This document shows positions 1 to 5,425 of a stretch of 6,055 nt of DNA, in pieces. The position numbers and the translations under genes are program-made. The notes below the pieces were generated by a model. That model was not told the origin of the DNA. It ran no database searches and saw only the letters and a program-made list of their open reading frames with translations. Every line of letters starts with the position of its first letter. Position 1 is the first letter of the stretch. Origin of the DNA: Muribaculaceae bacterium (GTDB lineage: Bacteria > Bacteroidota > Bacteroidia > Bacteroidales > Muribaculaceae); assembly GCA_029052265.1 (NCBI GenBank), contig JAIDJJ010000337.1, forward strand, positions 1 to 6,055, given 5' to 3'.

Positions 1-350
1 GGAAACGCCTTCAGCCCGCCGTGATGGACGGAGACCAATACCGTCTGGTCTCTCCCTACGAATCCAACCATGCGGCGGTGGAGTATGTCGACAAGTCAAA
101 GAATATGGCTGTGCTTTTCGCGTACGACCTTTCCCCGCGCTTTCAGGAAAAACTCCATACTGTAAAACTTCAAGGGCTTAACCCGGAGAAAAAATATAAG
201 GTCAAGGAGATTAACCTTATGCCTGATACTGAATCAAAGTTCGTTCAAAACGGCAAAGTATTCACCGGCGATTATCTGATGAAAGTCGGACTTGATGTGT
301 TTACATATCGACCTAACACATCCATGGTGATAAAGATAACCGCAGAATAA
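1..350 (+). CDS. Alpha-galactosidase-like protein (GH36 type), C-terminal part only
   Basis: The gene enters the window from the left. The open frame runs from base 3 without a stop, so the GTG at 21 is probably an internal codon and not a start. The visible ~115 residues read as the C-terminal beta-sandwich of a family GH36 alpha-galactosidase: a DGDQYRLVSPYESN block, then AAVEYVD, AVLFAY, LQGLNPEKKYKVKEIN and a closing hydrophobic strand (TSMVIKITAE). This is the usual C-terminal pattern of the family, in which the catalytic TIM barrel lies upstream. The family removes terminal alpha-1,6-galactose from raffinose-type sugars or galactomannan; in Bacteroidales it is normally secreted or periplasmic. 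The catalytic aspartates are outside the window, so substrate and activity cannot be judged. A strong terminator follows 21 bp after the stop. Family assignment is by recalled similarity. Confidence 0.8.
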   Translation, partial: KRLQPAVMDGDQYRLVSPYESNHAAVEYVDKSKNMAVLFAYDLSPRFQEKLHTVKLQGLNPEKKYKVKEINLMPDTESKFVQNGKVFTGDYLMKVGLDVFTYRPNTSMVIKITAE

Positions 351-371
351 CCATATTTTCAAAATAATAGC

Positions 372-412
372 ACCGAGAGAATCATTGACTGTTGATTCTC
401 TCGGTATTTTTT
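372..412 (+). terminator. Rho-independent terminator of the alpha-galactosidase gene
   Basis: A 13-bp perfect stem (372-384 pairs with 393-405, ACCGAGAGAATCA arm) closes an 8-nt loop and is followed by ATTTTTT. It lies 21 bp after the stop codon at 350, so it ends the upstream plus-strand transcript. Confidence 0.92.
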
Positions 413-727
413 AGCAACAAATTTTCATCAACAAAGTTCTGCGTGAGCTCTTTCGGATCAACGAATTATTTCAGTGTATATGGACGGCAGGGTCTGTAAT
501 ATATGATTTCCTACATTACAATAGCACGGATTAAGGCTGACTACAAAAGTAGCTATTCCATCACCGAAGTCTCTACCTGATCAGAATCTCTGCTTTGGAT
601 AGTGCCGAATTACGACAGCTCATAACCTGGCAAGTCACATCAACCAATTCAGACTAAAAATGTAAAAGAAATCTCTTTATTTAATGATTTTTAAACTAAC
701 ACGATTTTATCACACCAGTAGCATATT
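413..727. other. Intergenic stretch without a recognisable gene
   Basis: About 315 bp with stops in every frame. I find no convincing open frame, no TAnnTTTG promoter element, no RNA gene and no clear repeat. Short open pieces on the plus strand (for example around 425-510) do not resemble a family I know. Given the dead gene that follows, this may be eroded sequence rather than a functional control region. Confidence 0.5.
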
Positions 728-1200
728 ATGTATAAAATTTTTATCCCTTTTCTGTTCATCGCTTGTCTGTTTATGACAGCATGTAATAATAATGAACCAC
801 ACTTACCCTGACTAGAGACATGCTCTCCCATTACAGTTCAGGAATCCCGACTATACGTTAGTATTTGGAAAAGCAAATAATATACCATTTACAGGCAAAG
901 AGACATTTATAACCTTGAAGCAAGTAATCTTGATGTTCTTGGTAAATTCGGAATCGACATCTAAACACACAGACTTTTAATGCGACCGTCGCCTCCACTA
1001 TATATGACATGTGCCGTGTCAATGCCAACGGGTAGTTTGATTCAGCTGATGCAACCAAAAGAATACATAAAGTTTGCCCGAAGCGGCTCATCGCGTACTT
1101 GGCATCCTGCTCAAGGAAATACCTATGGCAGTTCTCCCCTATTGATGTGACAGTCGCAATCAGTAATCATATCATCAACGGGATTTTCGCTATATTCATC
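728..1200 (+). pseudogene. Remnant of a lipoprotein gene
   Basis: An ATG at 728 opens a clean lipoprotein signal: MYKIFIPFLFIACLFMTAC, a short charged start, a hydrophobic core and a lipobox ending in MTA-C (Cys19), followed by NNNEPHLP and a TGA at 809-811. After this stop, coding-like stretches continue in changing frames: frame 3 from about 816 (NPDYTLVFGKANNIPFTGKE), frame 2 about 905-960 (IYNLEASNLDVLGKFGIDI), then frame 1 from about 979 (NATVASTIYDMCRVNANG, an in-frame TAG, FDSADATKRIHKV and onward to about 1200). Removing two bases in the CACACAGAC run near 965-973 would join the last two pieces. This is the pattern of a gene dying by nonsense and frameshift mutations. I do not recognise the mature domain, and the 3' limit is approximate. 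A short secreted peptide from 728-811 is possible but unlikely to be functional. Confidence 0.55.
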
Positions 1201-1214
1201 ATCCTCGCAGTCAA

Positions 1215-1445
1215 TCAATCGTTTTGTTTTTGGATTGAGTCAATCCGTTTTGAAAACCATTTATAAATAAAATAGAATCCGGCAAACATAATTACTCCGA
1301 GAATAAATTTGGATGACTTCGTCAACATATCATGTTCTCTCAGATACTGATTGCACAAGGCAATAATTGCTCCATATAATCCGGCCATTAACAATAAAAC
1401 GAACATTGCCGAAATAGCCTTCTTAGATGTTGTGTTGAGTTTCAT
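1215..1445 (-). CDS. Small two-helix membrane protein of unknown function
   Basis: Seventy-six residues: a basic N-terminus (MKLNTTSKK), a hydrophobic helix at about 10-32, a charged connecting segment (YLREHDMLTKSSK), a second helix at about 46-65 and a polar basic tail (SKRIDSIQKQND). The positive-inside rule suggests that both ends are cytoplasmic and the loop is outside, but that is a weak prediction for so small a protein. Its ATG directly follows the TAA of the HU-like gene with no base between them, so the two are almost certainly cotranscribed and perhaps translationally coupled. I do not recognise a family. No terminator with a T-run is visible downstream; the 15-bp palindrome in its last codons is followed by A-rich sequence on this strand. 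Confidence 0.7.
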   Translation of the reverse strand: MKLNTTSKKAISAMFVLLLMAGLYGAIIALCNQYLREHDMLTKSSKFILGVIMFAGFYFIYKWFSKRIDSIQKQND

Positions 1446-1721
1446 TTACTTAGAGACTTCCTCTTTGAAGGTGTTGGCAGGTTTGAACGCCGGGATATTG
1501 TGTGCCGGAATAATGATGGTCGTATTCTTACTGATGTTGCGGGCGGTCTTCTCCGCACGTATCTTGACTATAAAAGAGCCAAAGCCACGTAGATATACGT
1601 TCTCGCCGTGAACAAGGCTATCCTTGACTACGGTCATAAACTGTTCGATTACAGTAACAACTACCCCCTTGTCGATGCCTGTTGTCTTTGCTATTTCTCT
1701 CGCTATTTCTGCTTTAGTCAT
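1446..1721 (-). CDS. HU/IHF-family nucleoid DNA-binding protein
   Basis: Ninety-one residues, the normal HU length. The order fits the family: a helical dimerisation region (about 1-40, TKAEIAREIAKTTGIDKGVV), the signature turn GENVYLRGFGSF (39-50), then the flexible beta arm with RNISKNTTIIIP and the intercalating-proline region IPAHNIPAFKPA (71-82), and a C-terminal helix (TFKEEVSK). The RNISKN form of the arm is typical of Bacteroidetes HU-like proteins. It binds and bends DNA as a dimer; whether this copy is the main HU or a secondary paralogue cannot be told here. It is the first gene of a two-gene unit with the small membrane protein. A -7 promoter element lies 30 bp upstream of the start. 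The ATG at 1721 gives the canonical MTKAEI start. Confidence 0.95.
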   Translation of the reverse strand: MTKAEIAREIAKTTGIDKGVVVTVIEQFMTVVKDSLVHGENVYLRGFGSFIVKIRAEKTARNISKNTTIIIPAHNIPAFKPANTFKEEVSK

Positions 1722-1751
1722 AATTGCTTGGATTAGCTGATATTAAGACTG

Positions 1752-1759
1752 CAAAATTA
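1752..1759 (-). promoter_or_regulatory. Candidate -7 element for the HU/membrane protein pair
   Basis: On the minus strand TAATTTTG matches the Bacteroidetes -7 consensus TAnnTTTG. It lies 30 bp before the HU start, which leaves a short 5' leader. No good TTTG is found 19-21 bp upstream (closest is TCTG at spacing 23), so the -33 part is weak. The sequence just upstream is close to the IS5 remnant. Confidence 0.55.
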
Positions 1760-1854
1760 CTAAAAATCCATGAATTTCGGGACAGAAAGCAGCCCAAACG
1801 CCGTCTCTTGGCGGTCGAAATTTTTAGGCACCGTTCCACAAAAATTGAAAATGC

Positions 1855-2072
1855 ATGGCTCGCATGCTTGAGGTGATTTTGGACATACGGGTGAAGGTCC
1901 ATAGCGGTCTGACTGCAGATTTCCCGAAATGGAGATGTGTATACAATCACTTCCTGTCATGGAGCGACAGAGGGTGGTTTGAGCGAATGAAGAGGATACT
2001 TGTGAAGCGAACCAGGGCAAGTATGGGACGTACCTCCGCACCATAAGCTGCGGTTAAATTTGACACACCCTC
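1855..2072 (+). mobile_element. IS5-family insertion sequence remnant (transposase fragment plus right end)
   Basis: The plus-strand frame at 1855-2046 reads ILDIRVKVHSGLTADFPKWR, then VYNHFLSWSDRGWFERM and GRTSAP. This matches the N-terminal domain (DUF4096 type) of IS5-family transposases, whose usual form is a Y.hRTG..WR.LP.dFP.W..VY..F..W...G...R pattern. A few residues of the pattern are missing before ADFP, the gene stops at 2044-2046, and the whole DDE catalytic part is absent. Ten bases later comes a sequence ending in GACACACCCTC (2056-2072), which on the other strand begins GAGGGTGTGTCAAA, like terminal repeats common in this IS family. The element seems to have lost its left end and its interior. 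Its boundary abuts the 3' end of the AraC gene. Left limit is uncertain; similar but frame-shifted sequence may extend back to about 1770. Confidence 0.6.
2056..2072. repeat. Putative right terminal inverted repeat of the IS5-like remnant
   Basis: Read on the minus strand the sequence is GAGGGTGTGTCAAATTT, which resembles IS5-family ends starting GAGGGTGT. No partner copy is found at the left side in this window, in keeping with a truncated element. The outer edge (2072) is 3 bp from the AraC stop codon at 2076-2078. Confidence 0.45.
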
Positions 2073-2075
2073 AAT

Positions 2076-2972
2076 TCATTTAATTTGCAGTCTGTATTCT
2101 CTCGGTGTGTTCCCCGTTTGCTTCTTAAAGAAGCGTATGAAATGCTGAGGGTGCTGAAAACCCAGTAATTCCGCAATCTGTTTCGTACTCAGTCTGGGGT
2201 CAAGCAGCGAGCTTTTGGCATAATTTATCATTTTAAGCTGAATATACTCCTGTGCCGTCTTTCCGGTTTCAGATTTTACCAAATCTCCAAAATAATTGGG
2301 AGACAGGCATACTTTATCAGCAAAATATTTTACAGCCGGTGTTCCCTCTGTTAACCCCATACCGGAATCAAGGTATTCATCCAACAGAATTTCAAAACGC
2401 CCTATTGTACTGTTATTAAGCTCTTCGCGTGTAATAAACTGTCTTTCGTAGAACCTCATGCAGTAGTTGAGCATCACTTCGATATTGGAAACAATCAGTG
2501 ATTTTGAGAACTTGTCGATCGGATGTTGCAATTCCCTCTCTATTTTGTCCATATAATCCTGTAGGATAGTTCTCTCTTCTGATGAAAGATGCAACGCCTC
2601 ATTAGAGGCATAGGAGAAGAACGAATACTGCTTTATTTTCTGCCCAAGTGGAGTGCGGAGCAGAAAGTCCGGGTGGAACAACAAGCCTGTGGCAATCGGG
2701 GCAGGACCATCTTCCAACCGTTGTATTCCAACAGTCTGTCCGGGAGCAAAACTTACGACCGTTTCATCATCGAAATCGTAATTAGTCTTGCCATATTTAA
2801 TCTTGCAACCCGTGGTGTTTTTCAGAAACAGGGCATAGAATCCGAAGTGCATACAATGTGTGGGCTGATACACCGTGTCATCAAAATGCACTATGCTCAC
2901 CAGCGGATGCCGTGTTTCAAAACCGAAATACCGGTTATATCTTTCTATTGTGTCTGCCTCGTATATTTCCAT
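2076..2972 (-). CDS. AraC-family transcriptional regulator
   Basis: A complete 298-residue regulator. The first ~190 residues form a ligand-sensing half with the beta-rich, cupin-like pattern of AraC-type effector domains (HFGFYALFLKNTTGCKIKYG, then VVSFAPGQTVGI) and a helical linker (LSSEERTILQDYMDKIEREL). The last ~100 residues carry two helix-turn-helix motifs: YFADKVCLSPNYFGDLVKSE and then TKQIAELLGFQHPQHFIRFF, ending in the family signature KKQTGNTPREYR. This N-terminal architecture is common in Bacteroidales regulators of unknown ligand. A good promoter lies right before the gene. Divergent from it is the decayed toxin-antitoxin pair, which is an unlikely target, so the regulated genes may lie elsewhere or have been lost; an IS remnant sits exactly at its 3' end. 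The start at 2972 is the first in-frame ATG and follows the promoter closely. Confidence 0.93.
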   Translation of the reverse strand: MEIYEADTIERYNRYFGFETRHPLVSIVHFDDTVYQPTHCMHFGFYALFLKNTTGCKIKYGKTNYDFDDETVVSFAPGQTVGIQRLEDGPAPIATGLLFHPDFLLRTPLGQKIKQYSFFSYASNEALHLSSEERTILQDYMDKIERELQHPIDKFSKSLIVSNIEVMLNYCMRFYERQFITREELNNSTIGRFEILLDEYLDSGMGLTEGTPAVKYFADKVCLSPNYFGDLVKSETGKTAQEYIQLKMINYAKSSLLDPRLSTKQIAELLGFQHPQHFIRFFKKQTGNTPREYRLQIK

Positions 2973-2988
2973 GTCATTTTCTTTTTTG

Positions 2989-3019
2989 CAAAATTACCAA
3001 GAATCATTGAAAACACAAT
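2989..3019 (-). promoter_or_regulatory. Promoter of the AraC-family gene
   Basis: On the minus strand ATTG (3016-3019, one change from TTTG) is followed after 19 bp by TAATTTTG (2989-2996), a full match to the Bacteroidetes -7 TAnnTTTG. The predicted start of transcription is about 10 bp before the ATG at 2972, giving a very short leader. Confidence 0.6.
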
Positions 3020-3035
3020 CTACATTCAGGCATAA

Positions 3036-3068
3036 TATGTAATGCGGGTACTGATTGCCGTAATATTG
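3036..3068 (+). promoter_or_regulatory. Candidate promoter of the MNT/HEPN pair
   Basis: TATG (3036-3039) is followed after 21 bp by TAATATTG (3061-3068), one mismatch in each half from the TTTG/TAnnTTTG consensus. It lies about 60 bp upstream of the antitoxin start. The -7 part overlaps the inverted repeat at 3065-3083, the arrangement expected of a repressed promoter. Confidence 0.4.
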
Positions 3069-3083
3069 GTATAATCTACCAAT
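3065..3083. promoter_or_regulatory. Perfect inverted repeat, candidate operator of the MNT/HEPN pair
   Basis: ATTGGTA, five spacer bases (TAATC), TACCAAT: a perfect 7-bp dyad. It starts within the candidate -7 element and ends 45 bp before the antitoxin ATG. Many toxin-antitoxin operons are autorepressed through such dyads, but MntA-type proteins have no classic DNA-binding domain, so the binding protein is open; the neighbouring AraC protein is another candidate. Confidence 0.45.
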
Positions 3084-3128
3084 CAAGCAAATAGGATGAC
3101 AATACACTTCTGTAATCAAGGCACATCC

Positions 3129-3420
3129 ATGCATAAGACCAAATTGAACCTACAACGAATTATCGACCTTTGTCGGAAGCACAAGGTCAAGACCTTAGCT
3201 GTCTTTGGCTCTATCCTTACGGACAGATTCAATGACCGGAGCGATGTGGACTTACTTGTCAACTTCGATACGACAGACCATGAAAAAATGGGATTACGTC
3301 ACCAACTACTTTGATTTTCGGGACGCATTAGAACGACTTTTCGGCAGGAAAGTTGATTTGATAGAAGAAGGAGGATTACGTAACAAATACTTCATTGCCA
3401 ATGTCAACCGTACAAAATAA
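3129..3420 (+). pseudogene. MNT-domain nucleotidyltransferase antitoxin (MntA type), frameshifted
   Basis: From ATG 3129 the frame reads LNLQRIIDLCRKHKVKTLAVFGS and carries the minimal nucleotidyltransferase signature GS-x10-DxD (Gly27-Ser28 through Asp39-Val40-Asp41, in GSILTDRFNDRSDVDLLVNF). It ends at a TGA (3312-3314) after 61 residues. The rest of the domain continues in frame 1: WDYVTNYFDFRDALERLFGR, then KVDLIEEG, to the TAA at 3418-3420. Removing one A from the A6 run at 3283-3288 joins both parts (HEK-WDYV) into a normal ~96-residue protein. In the MntA/HepT family this partner neutralises the HEPN toxin by adding AMP to it. The gene is followed 7 bp later by the HEPN-like gene. The TAA at 3418 may itself be new: read-through would give LIYGY before the next stop and overlap the HEPN start, as in tightly coupled pairs. 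Slippage could still make some full-length protein; a sequencing error is also possible. Confidence 0.78.
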
Positions 3421-3427
3421 TTGATTT

Positions 3428-3706
3428 ATGGCTATTGAAGAAGTCCTGACCTATCTCCAAGATGTGTTGGATGCCATCAACGATATGGAGAGTTGCTTTG
3501 TAGACTTTCCCTACAGATATGATTTGTTTGAGAAAGACATAATGCGAAAATGTGTAGTGGAACGTAAAACAGAGATTATGGGAGAAGCGTCTCAATTAAA
3601 ATTCGAGCAAACTATCAACGGCTATTTTATGAGGGGAACAGAGGCTCAGATATTCGTTTTAGATATTACTCAGATATTCGTTTTAGATATTAGAGGAGTT
3701 CTTTAA
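3428..3706 (+). CDS. HEPN-domain (HepT-like) toxin homologue with altered C-terminus
   Basis: Ninety-two residues, shorter than the usual ~110-120. Residues 1-54 fit the first helices of HepT/DUF86 proteins (EEVLTYLQDVLDAINDMESC, then FEKDIMRK and VERKTEIMGEA). After MGEA the normal helix, the RX4-6H motif of HEPN ribonucleases (typically an R..xxIHGY block) and the final helices are not found. Instead comes SQLKFEQTINGYFMRGTE, where INGY may be an eroded IHGY with Asn for the catalytic His, and then AQIFVLDI-TQIFVLDI encoded by a 24-bp tandem duplication. The protein is therefore probably not an active ribonuclease. It follows the frameshifted antitoxin in the expected antitoxin-then-toxin order. 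Its last 17 bp overlap the 3' end of the convergent PH-like gene. Best viewed as a degenerate gene with a still-open frame. Confidence 0.65.
   Translation: MAIEEVLTYLQDVLDAINDMESCFVDFPYRYDLFEKDIMRKCVVERKTEIMGEASQLKFEQTINGYFMRGTEAQIFVLDITQIFVLDIRGVL
3645..3692. repeat. 24-bp perfect tandem duplication
   Basis: Two identical 24-bp copies (3645-3668 and 3669-3692), beginning CTCAGATATT and ending TTTAGATATTA. The unit is eight codons, so it keeps the HEPN-like frame and adds a second QIFVLDI. The second copy contains the stop codon (3690-3692, minus strand) of the convergent PH-like gene. Confidence 0.95.
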
Positions 3707-4157
3707 TATATGAAACAATTGCTTGTGGATTTTCACATCCGAGCATATATTGCCTGCCATCCTTTAACCGCACCAAGAAACAATCCGAAGATTTGCCATA
3801 ATACGCAAAATACTTGCCTAAGTCTTTTTCTCTGAACCAGCCCCAATAACCGAAAATCCCGTTGCTACCACAAATTCGACGTTCAGCAAGAGTGGGTTGA
3901 CACAATTCAATTGTTCTTATCTCAGATAAACGAATTGTCTTGACTTTAAACGAACGATTAACACTTAATTCATTGCCACTAACCGAAATAGAAAGGGGCA
4001 TATAAATTAATGCGCAAAGTAAAAGCGTCATAATCGCACCTGCTACGAGGCATATTTCCCAGCCGTTACGACTATTATACAGCAACACAAGCAGCACGAT
4101 GAGAATCATCGCAGAAGAAAGGATCGAGTATAAACTCAATTTTACAGTAAATTTCAT
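3690..4157 (-). CDS. Membrane-anchored bacterial PH-like domain protein
   Basis: One hundred fifty-five residues. Two transmembrane helices (about 8-27 and 33-53) form a short hairpin after a basic start. The remaining ~100 residues are a soluble beta-rich domain: ISVSGNELSVNRSFKVKTIR, SEIRTIELCQP, a Gly/aromatic-rich segment (GIFGYWGWFRE), a YFAYYGKSSDCFLVRLKDGR strand pair and a final helix (NPQAIVSYIKELL). This layout matches bacterial PH-like proteins (bPH family, DUF-type) common in Bacteroidetes; no enzymatic function is known for them. The soluble part probably faces the cytoplasm. The stop codon lies in the 24-bp tandem repeat and the gene overlaps the HEPN-like gene tail to tail. Upstream, a TAGTTTG (4178-4184) with a CAAA/TTTG about 23 bp further is a weak promoter candidate, next to a small GGGCA/TGCCC hairpin (4175-4189). 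Confidence 0.75.
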   Translation of the reverse strand: MKFTVKLSLYSILSSAMILIVLLVLLYNSRNGWEICLVAGAIMTLLLCALIYMPLSISVSGNELSVNRSFKVKTIRLSEIRTIELCQPTLAERRICGSNGIFGYWGWFREKDLGKYFAYYGKSSDCFLVRLKDGRQYMLGCENPQAIVSYIKELL

Positions 4158-4265
4158 TCGAATTCAAATATCCAGGGCAAACTATGCCCATCCAATGGCA
4201 AATTTAACAAAAAATATTTGAAACAGACAGCTTACATCGCGGATTTTTTAAGAACTTAAAGAATC

Positions 4266-5162
4266 TCACACAGGCTCCATATGAATATTGATTATTGAGT
4301 TGGACCCGAAAGCACTCCTTATGGCATTTTCCGCGGCTGTCGCTTTTTCATGAGCCTCAAACAGTGTCTGCGTTCCATCCATTTTTATATGAAAGTCTAT
4401 AGCGATACAATTGCCGATGCGGCGAGTGCGCAAATTATGCATATCCTCTATTCCGGGCACAGACAGCACTAGATGCATTATCTCTTTTTCCTTTTCTTCA
4501 GGCAACGACGCTTCAAGCAATTCACTTATACACGGCTTGATTATATCATAACCGCTCTTTATAATAAAGATACTGACAATTATTGCCGCCACAGGATCAA
4601 GGATTCTCCATTTTTCTCCCAAAAACATAGCCCCCGCTATACCGACAAGTGTTCCCAAAGAAGAAACCGCATCACTGCGATGATGCCACGCGTTGGCATT
4701 GAGAGCCTGTGAATCAAGTTTATTGCCGGCTCTTATTGTATATCTGTACAACCACTCCTTTGATATAATCGACAATATCGCTATTACAAGGGCAAGCATA
4801 GTAGGACGCGGCAATTGCATCCCGTTAATACTATGTAAAACCGCCTCTACCCCATTTACTGATAATCCGATTCCAACAAAAATCAACAACACCCCAATGA
4901 TCATGCTTGCCAATGTTTCAAACTTGCCATGTCCATAATCATGTCCTTTATCTTCCGGTTTCCCTGCAATCTTAACAAACACAAGAACGATGACATCAGA
5001 AATGAAATCGCTCAGCGAGTGAACGGCATCCGCAACCATCGCCGAACTTCTTCCGAAAAAACCGGCTATAAACTTCAGTAAAATAAGGAGGGCATTTATT
5101 GCCGACCCCTTCAATGTCACTGCATATATTTTCTTCTCCCGCGCATTCATTGGCATGAACAT
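4266..5162 (-). CDS. Cation diffusion facilitator (CDF) family metal exporter
   Basis: A complete 298-residue CDF protein. Six helices are expected over about 15-210, followed by a cytoplasmic C-terminal metal-binding domain (about 215-298, IMHLVLSVPGIEDMHNLRTR, FHIKMDG, INIHMEP). Key residues are visible: HSLSD in the second helix (His48, Asp52) and HHRSD in the fifth (His160, Asp164), i.e. an HxxxD-HxxxD site as in zinc/cobalt-type members; the HDYGHGKFE loop (residues 74-82) after helix 2 is a family hallmark. Such proteins export divalent metals, mostly Zn2+, from the cytoplasm by proton antiport as dimers. Zinc is the likeliest substrate but iron or cobalt cannot be excluded. The gene is monocistronic as far as visible and has a consensus promoter. 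Met1, Met3 and Met5 are all possible starts; no Shine-Dalgarno sequence decides among them. Confidence 0.95.
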   Translation of the reverse strand: MFMPMNAREKKIYAVTLKGSAINALLILLKFIAGFFGRSSAMVADAVHSLSDFISDVIVLVFVKIAGKPEDKGHDYGHGKFETLASMIIGVLLIFVGIGLSVNGVEAVLHSINGMQLPRPTMLALVIAILSIISKEWLYRYTIRAGNKLDSQALNANAWHHRSDAVSSLGTLVGIAGAMFLGEKWRILDPVAAIIVSIFIIKSGYDIIKPCISELLEASLPEEKEKEIMHLVLSVPGIEDMHNLRTRRIGNCIAIDFHIKMDGTQTLFEAHEKATAAENAIRSAFGSNSIINIHMEPV

Positions 5163-5213
5163 TTAATAGAATTGGGTACTATTTAGAATATCCCTCAATG
5201 TCTCATAATGATA

Positions 5214-5244
5214 CAAAAATAGCAAGAATATCTAAAACTGCAAA
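5214..5244 (-). promoter_or_regulatory. Consensus Bacteroidetes promoter of the CDF gene
   Basis: On the minus strand TTTG (5241-5244), a 19-bp spacer and TATTTTTG (5214-5221) match the -33/-7 consensus TTTG-N19-21-TAnnTTTG exactly. Transcription should start near 5207, leaving a leader of about 45 nt before the ATG at 5162. No obvious metal-regulator dyad overlaps it. Confidence 0.8.
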
Positions 5245-5351
5245 ATAAGCATTTAATTTCGGCGTCAGAACCCGGCATAAGACATGATCTTTAGAGCTTA
5301 TTTTATTTAGGCTCCAAAAGACTTTCCTGACAGTATCTACTTAGAACGAAG

Positions 5352-5384
5352 AAAAAAGGACACCGTTTTTGAGGCGGTGTCCTT
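5352..5384 (-). terminator. Rho-independent terminator of the WG-repeat protein gene
   Basis: A perfect 10-bp stem (AAGGACACCG at 5356-5365 with CGGTGTCCTT at 5375-5384) encloses a 9-nt loop. On the minus strand it is followed by TTTTTT then CTTC. It lies 41 bp after the stop at 5426, so it ends the small minus-strand gene and shields the CDF promoter from read-through. Confidence 0.9.
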
Positions 5385-5425
5385 CTTTAAGAATTAAAAT
5401 AATATCCTTACCATTGAGGTCATCA

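Noticed and set aside
858..1091. Minus-strand open frame of 77 codons
   Set aside because: It lies antisense to the lipoprotein remnant, is rich in Cys and Tyr in a shadow-like way, and has no promoter or family resemblance.
1232..1246. Perfect 15-bp palindrome GGATTGAGTCAATCC as terminator of the membrane protein gene
   Set aside because: It lies inside the last codons and is followed by A-rich sequence on the coding strand, so it lacks the T-run; loop is too tight. At most a weak plus-strand signal.
1351..1611. Plus-strand open frame across the HU and small membrane genes
   Set aside because: Antisense shadow; the minus strand encodes a clear HU protein.
1714..2044. Two minus-strand open frames antisense to the IS5 fragment
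   Set aside because: They are mirror frames of transposase sequence with no recognisable domain; the plus-strand frame carries the family pattern.
2589..3035. Plus-strand open frame of 148 codons opposite the AraC gene
   Set aside because: Antisense to a complete AraC regulator and covering its promoter; no domain recognisable.
3096..3128. Upstream ATG at 3096 as start of the MNT gene
   Set aside because: The extra 11 residues (MTIHFCNQGTS) do not fit the family, whose helix begins a few residues after the ATG at 3129.
3645..3692. CRISPR or other repeat array
   Set aside because: Only two directly adjacent copies without spacers; it is a simple tandem duplication.
4178..4211. Promoter of the PH-like gene (TAGTTTG with TTTG upstream)
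   Set aside because: The -7 is one base short of TAnnTTTG and the spacing is too long; kept only as a remark in the gene entry.
5226..5237. AATATCTAAAAC shared with the 24-bp tandem repeat (opposite strand)
   Set aside because: A 12-bp AT-rich match in an AT-rich genome over 1.5 kb away is expected by chance.
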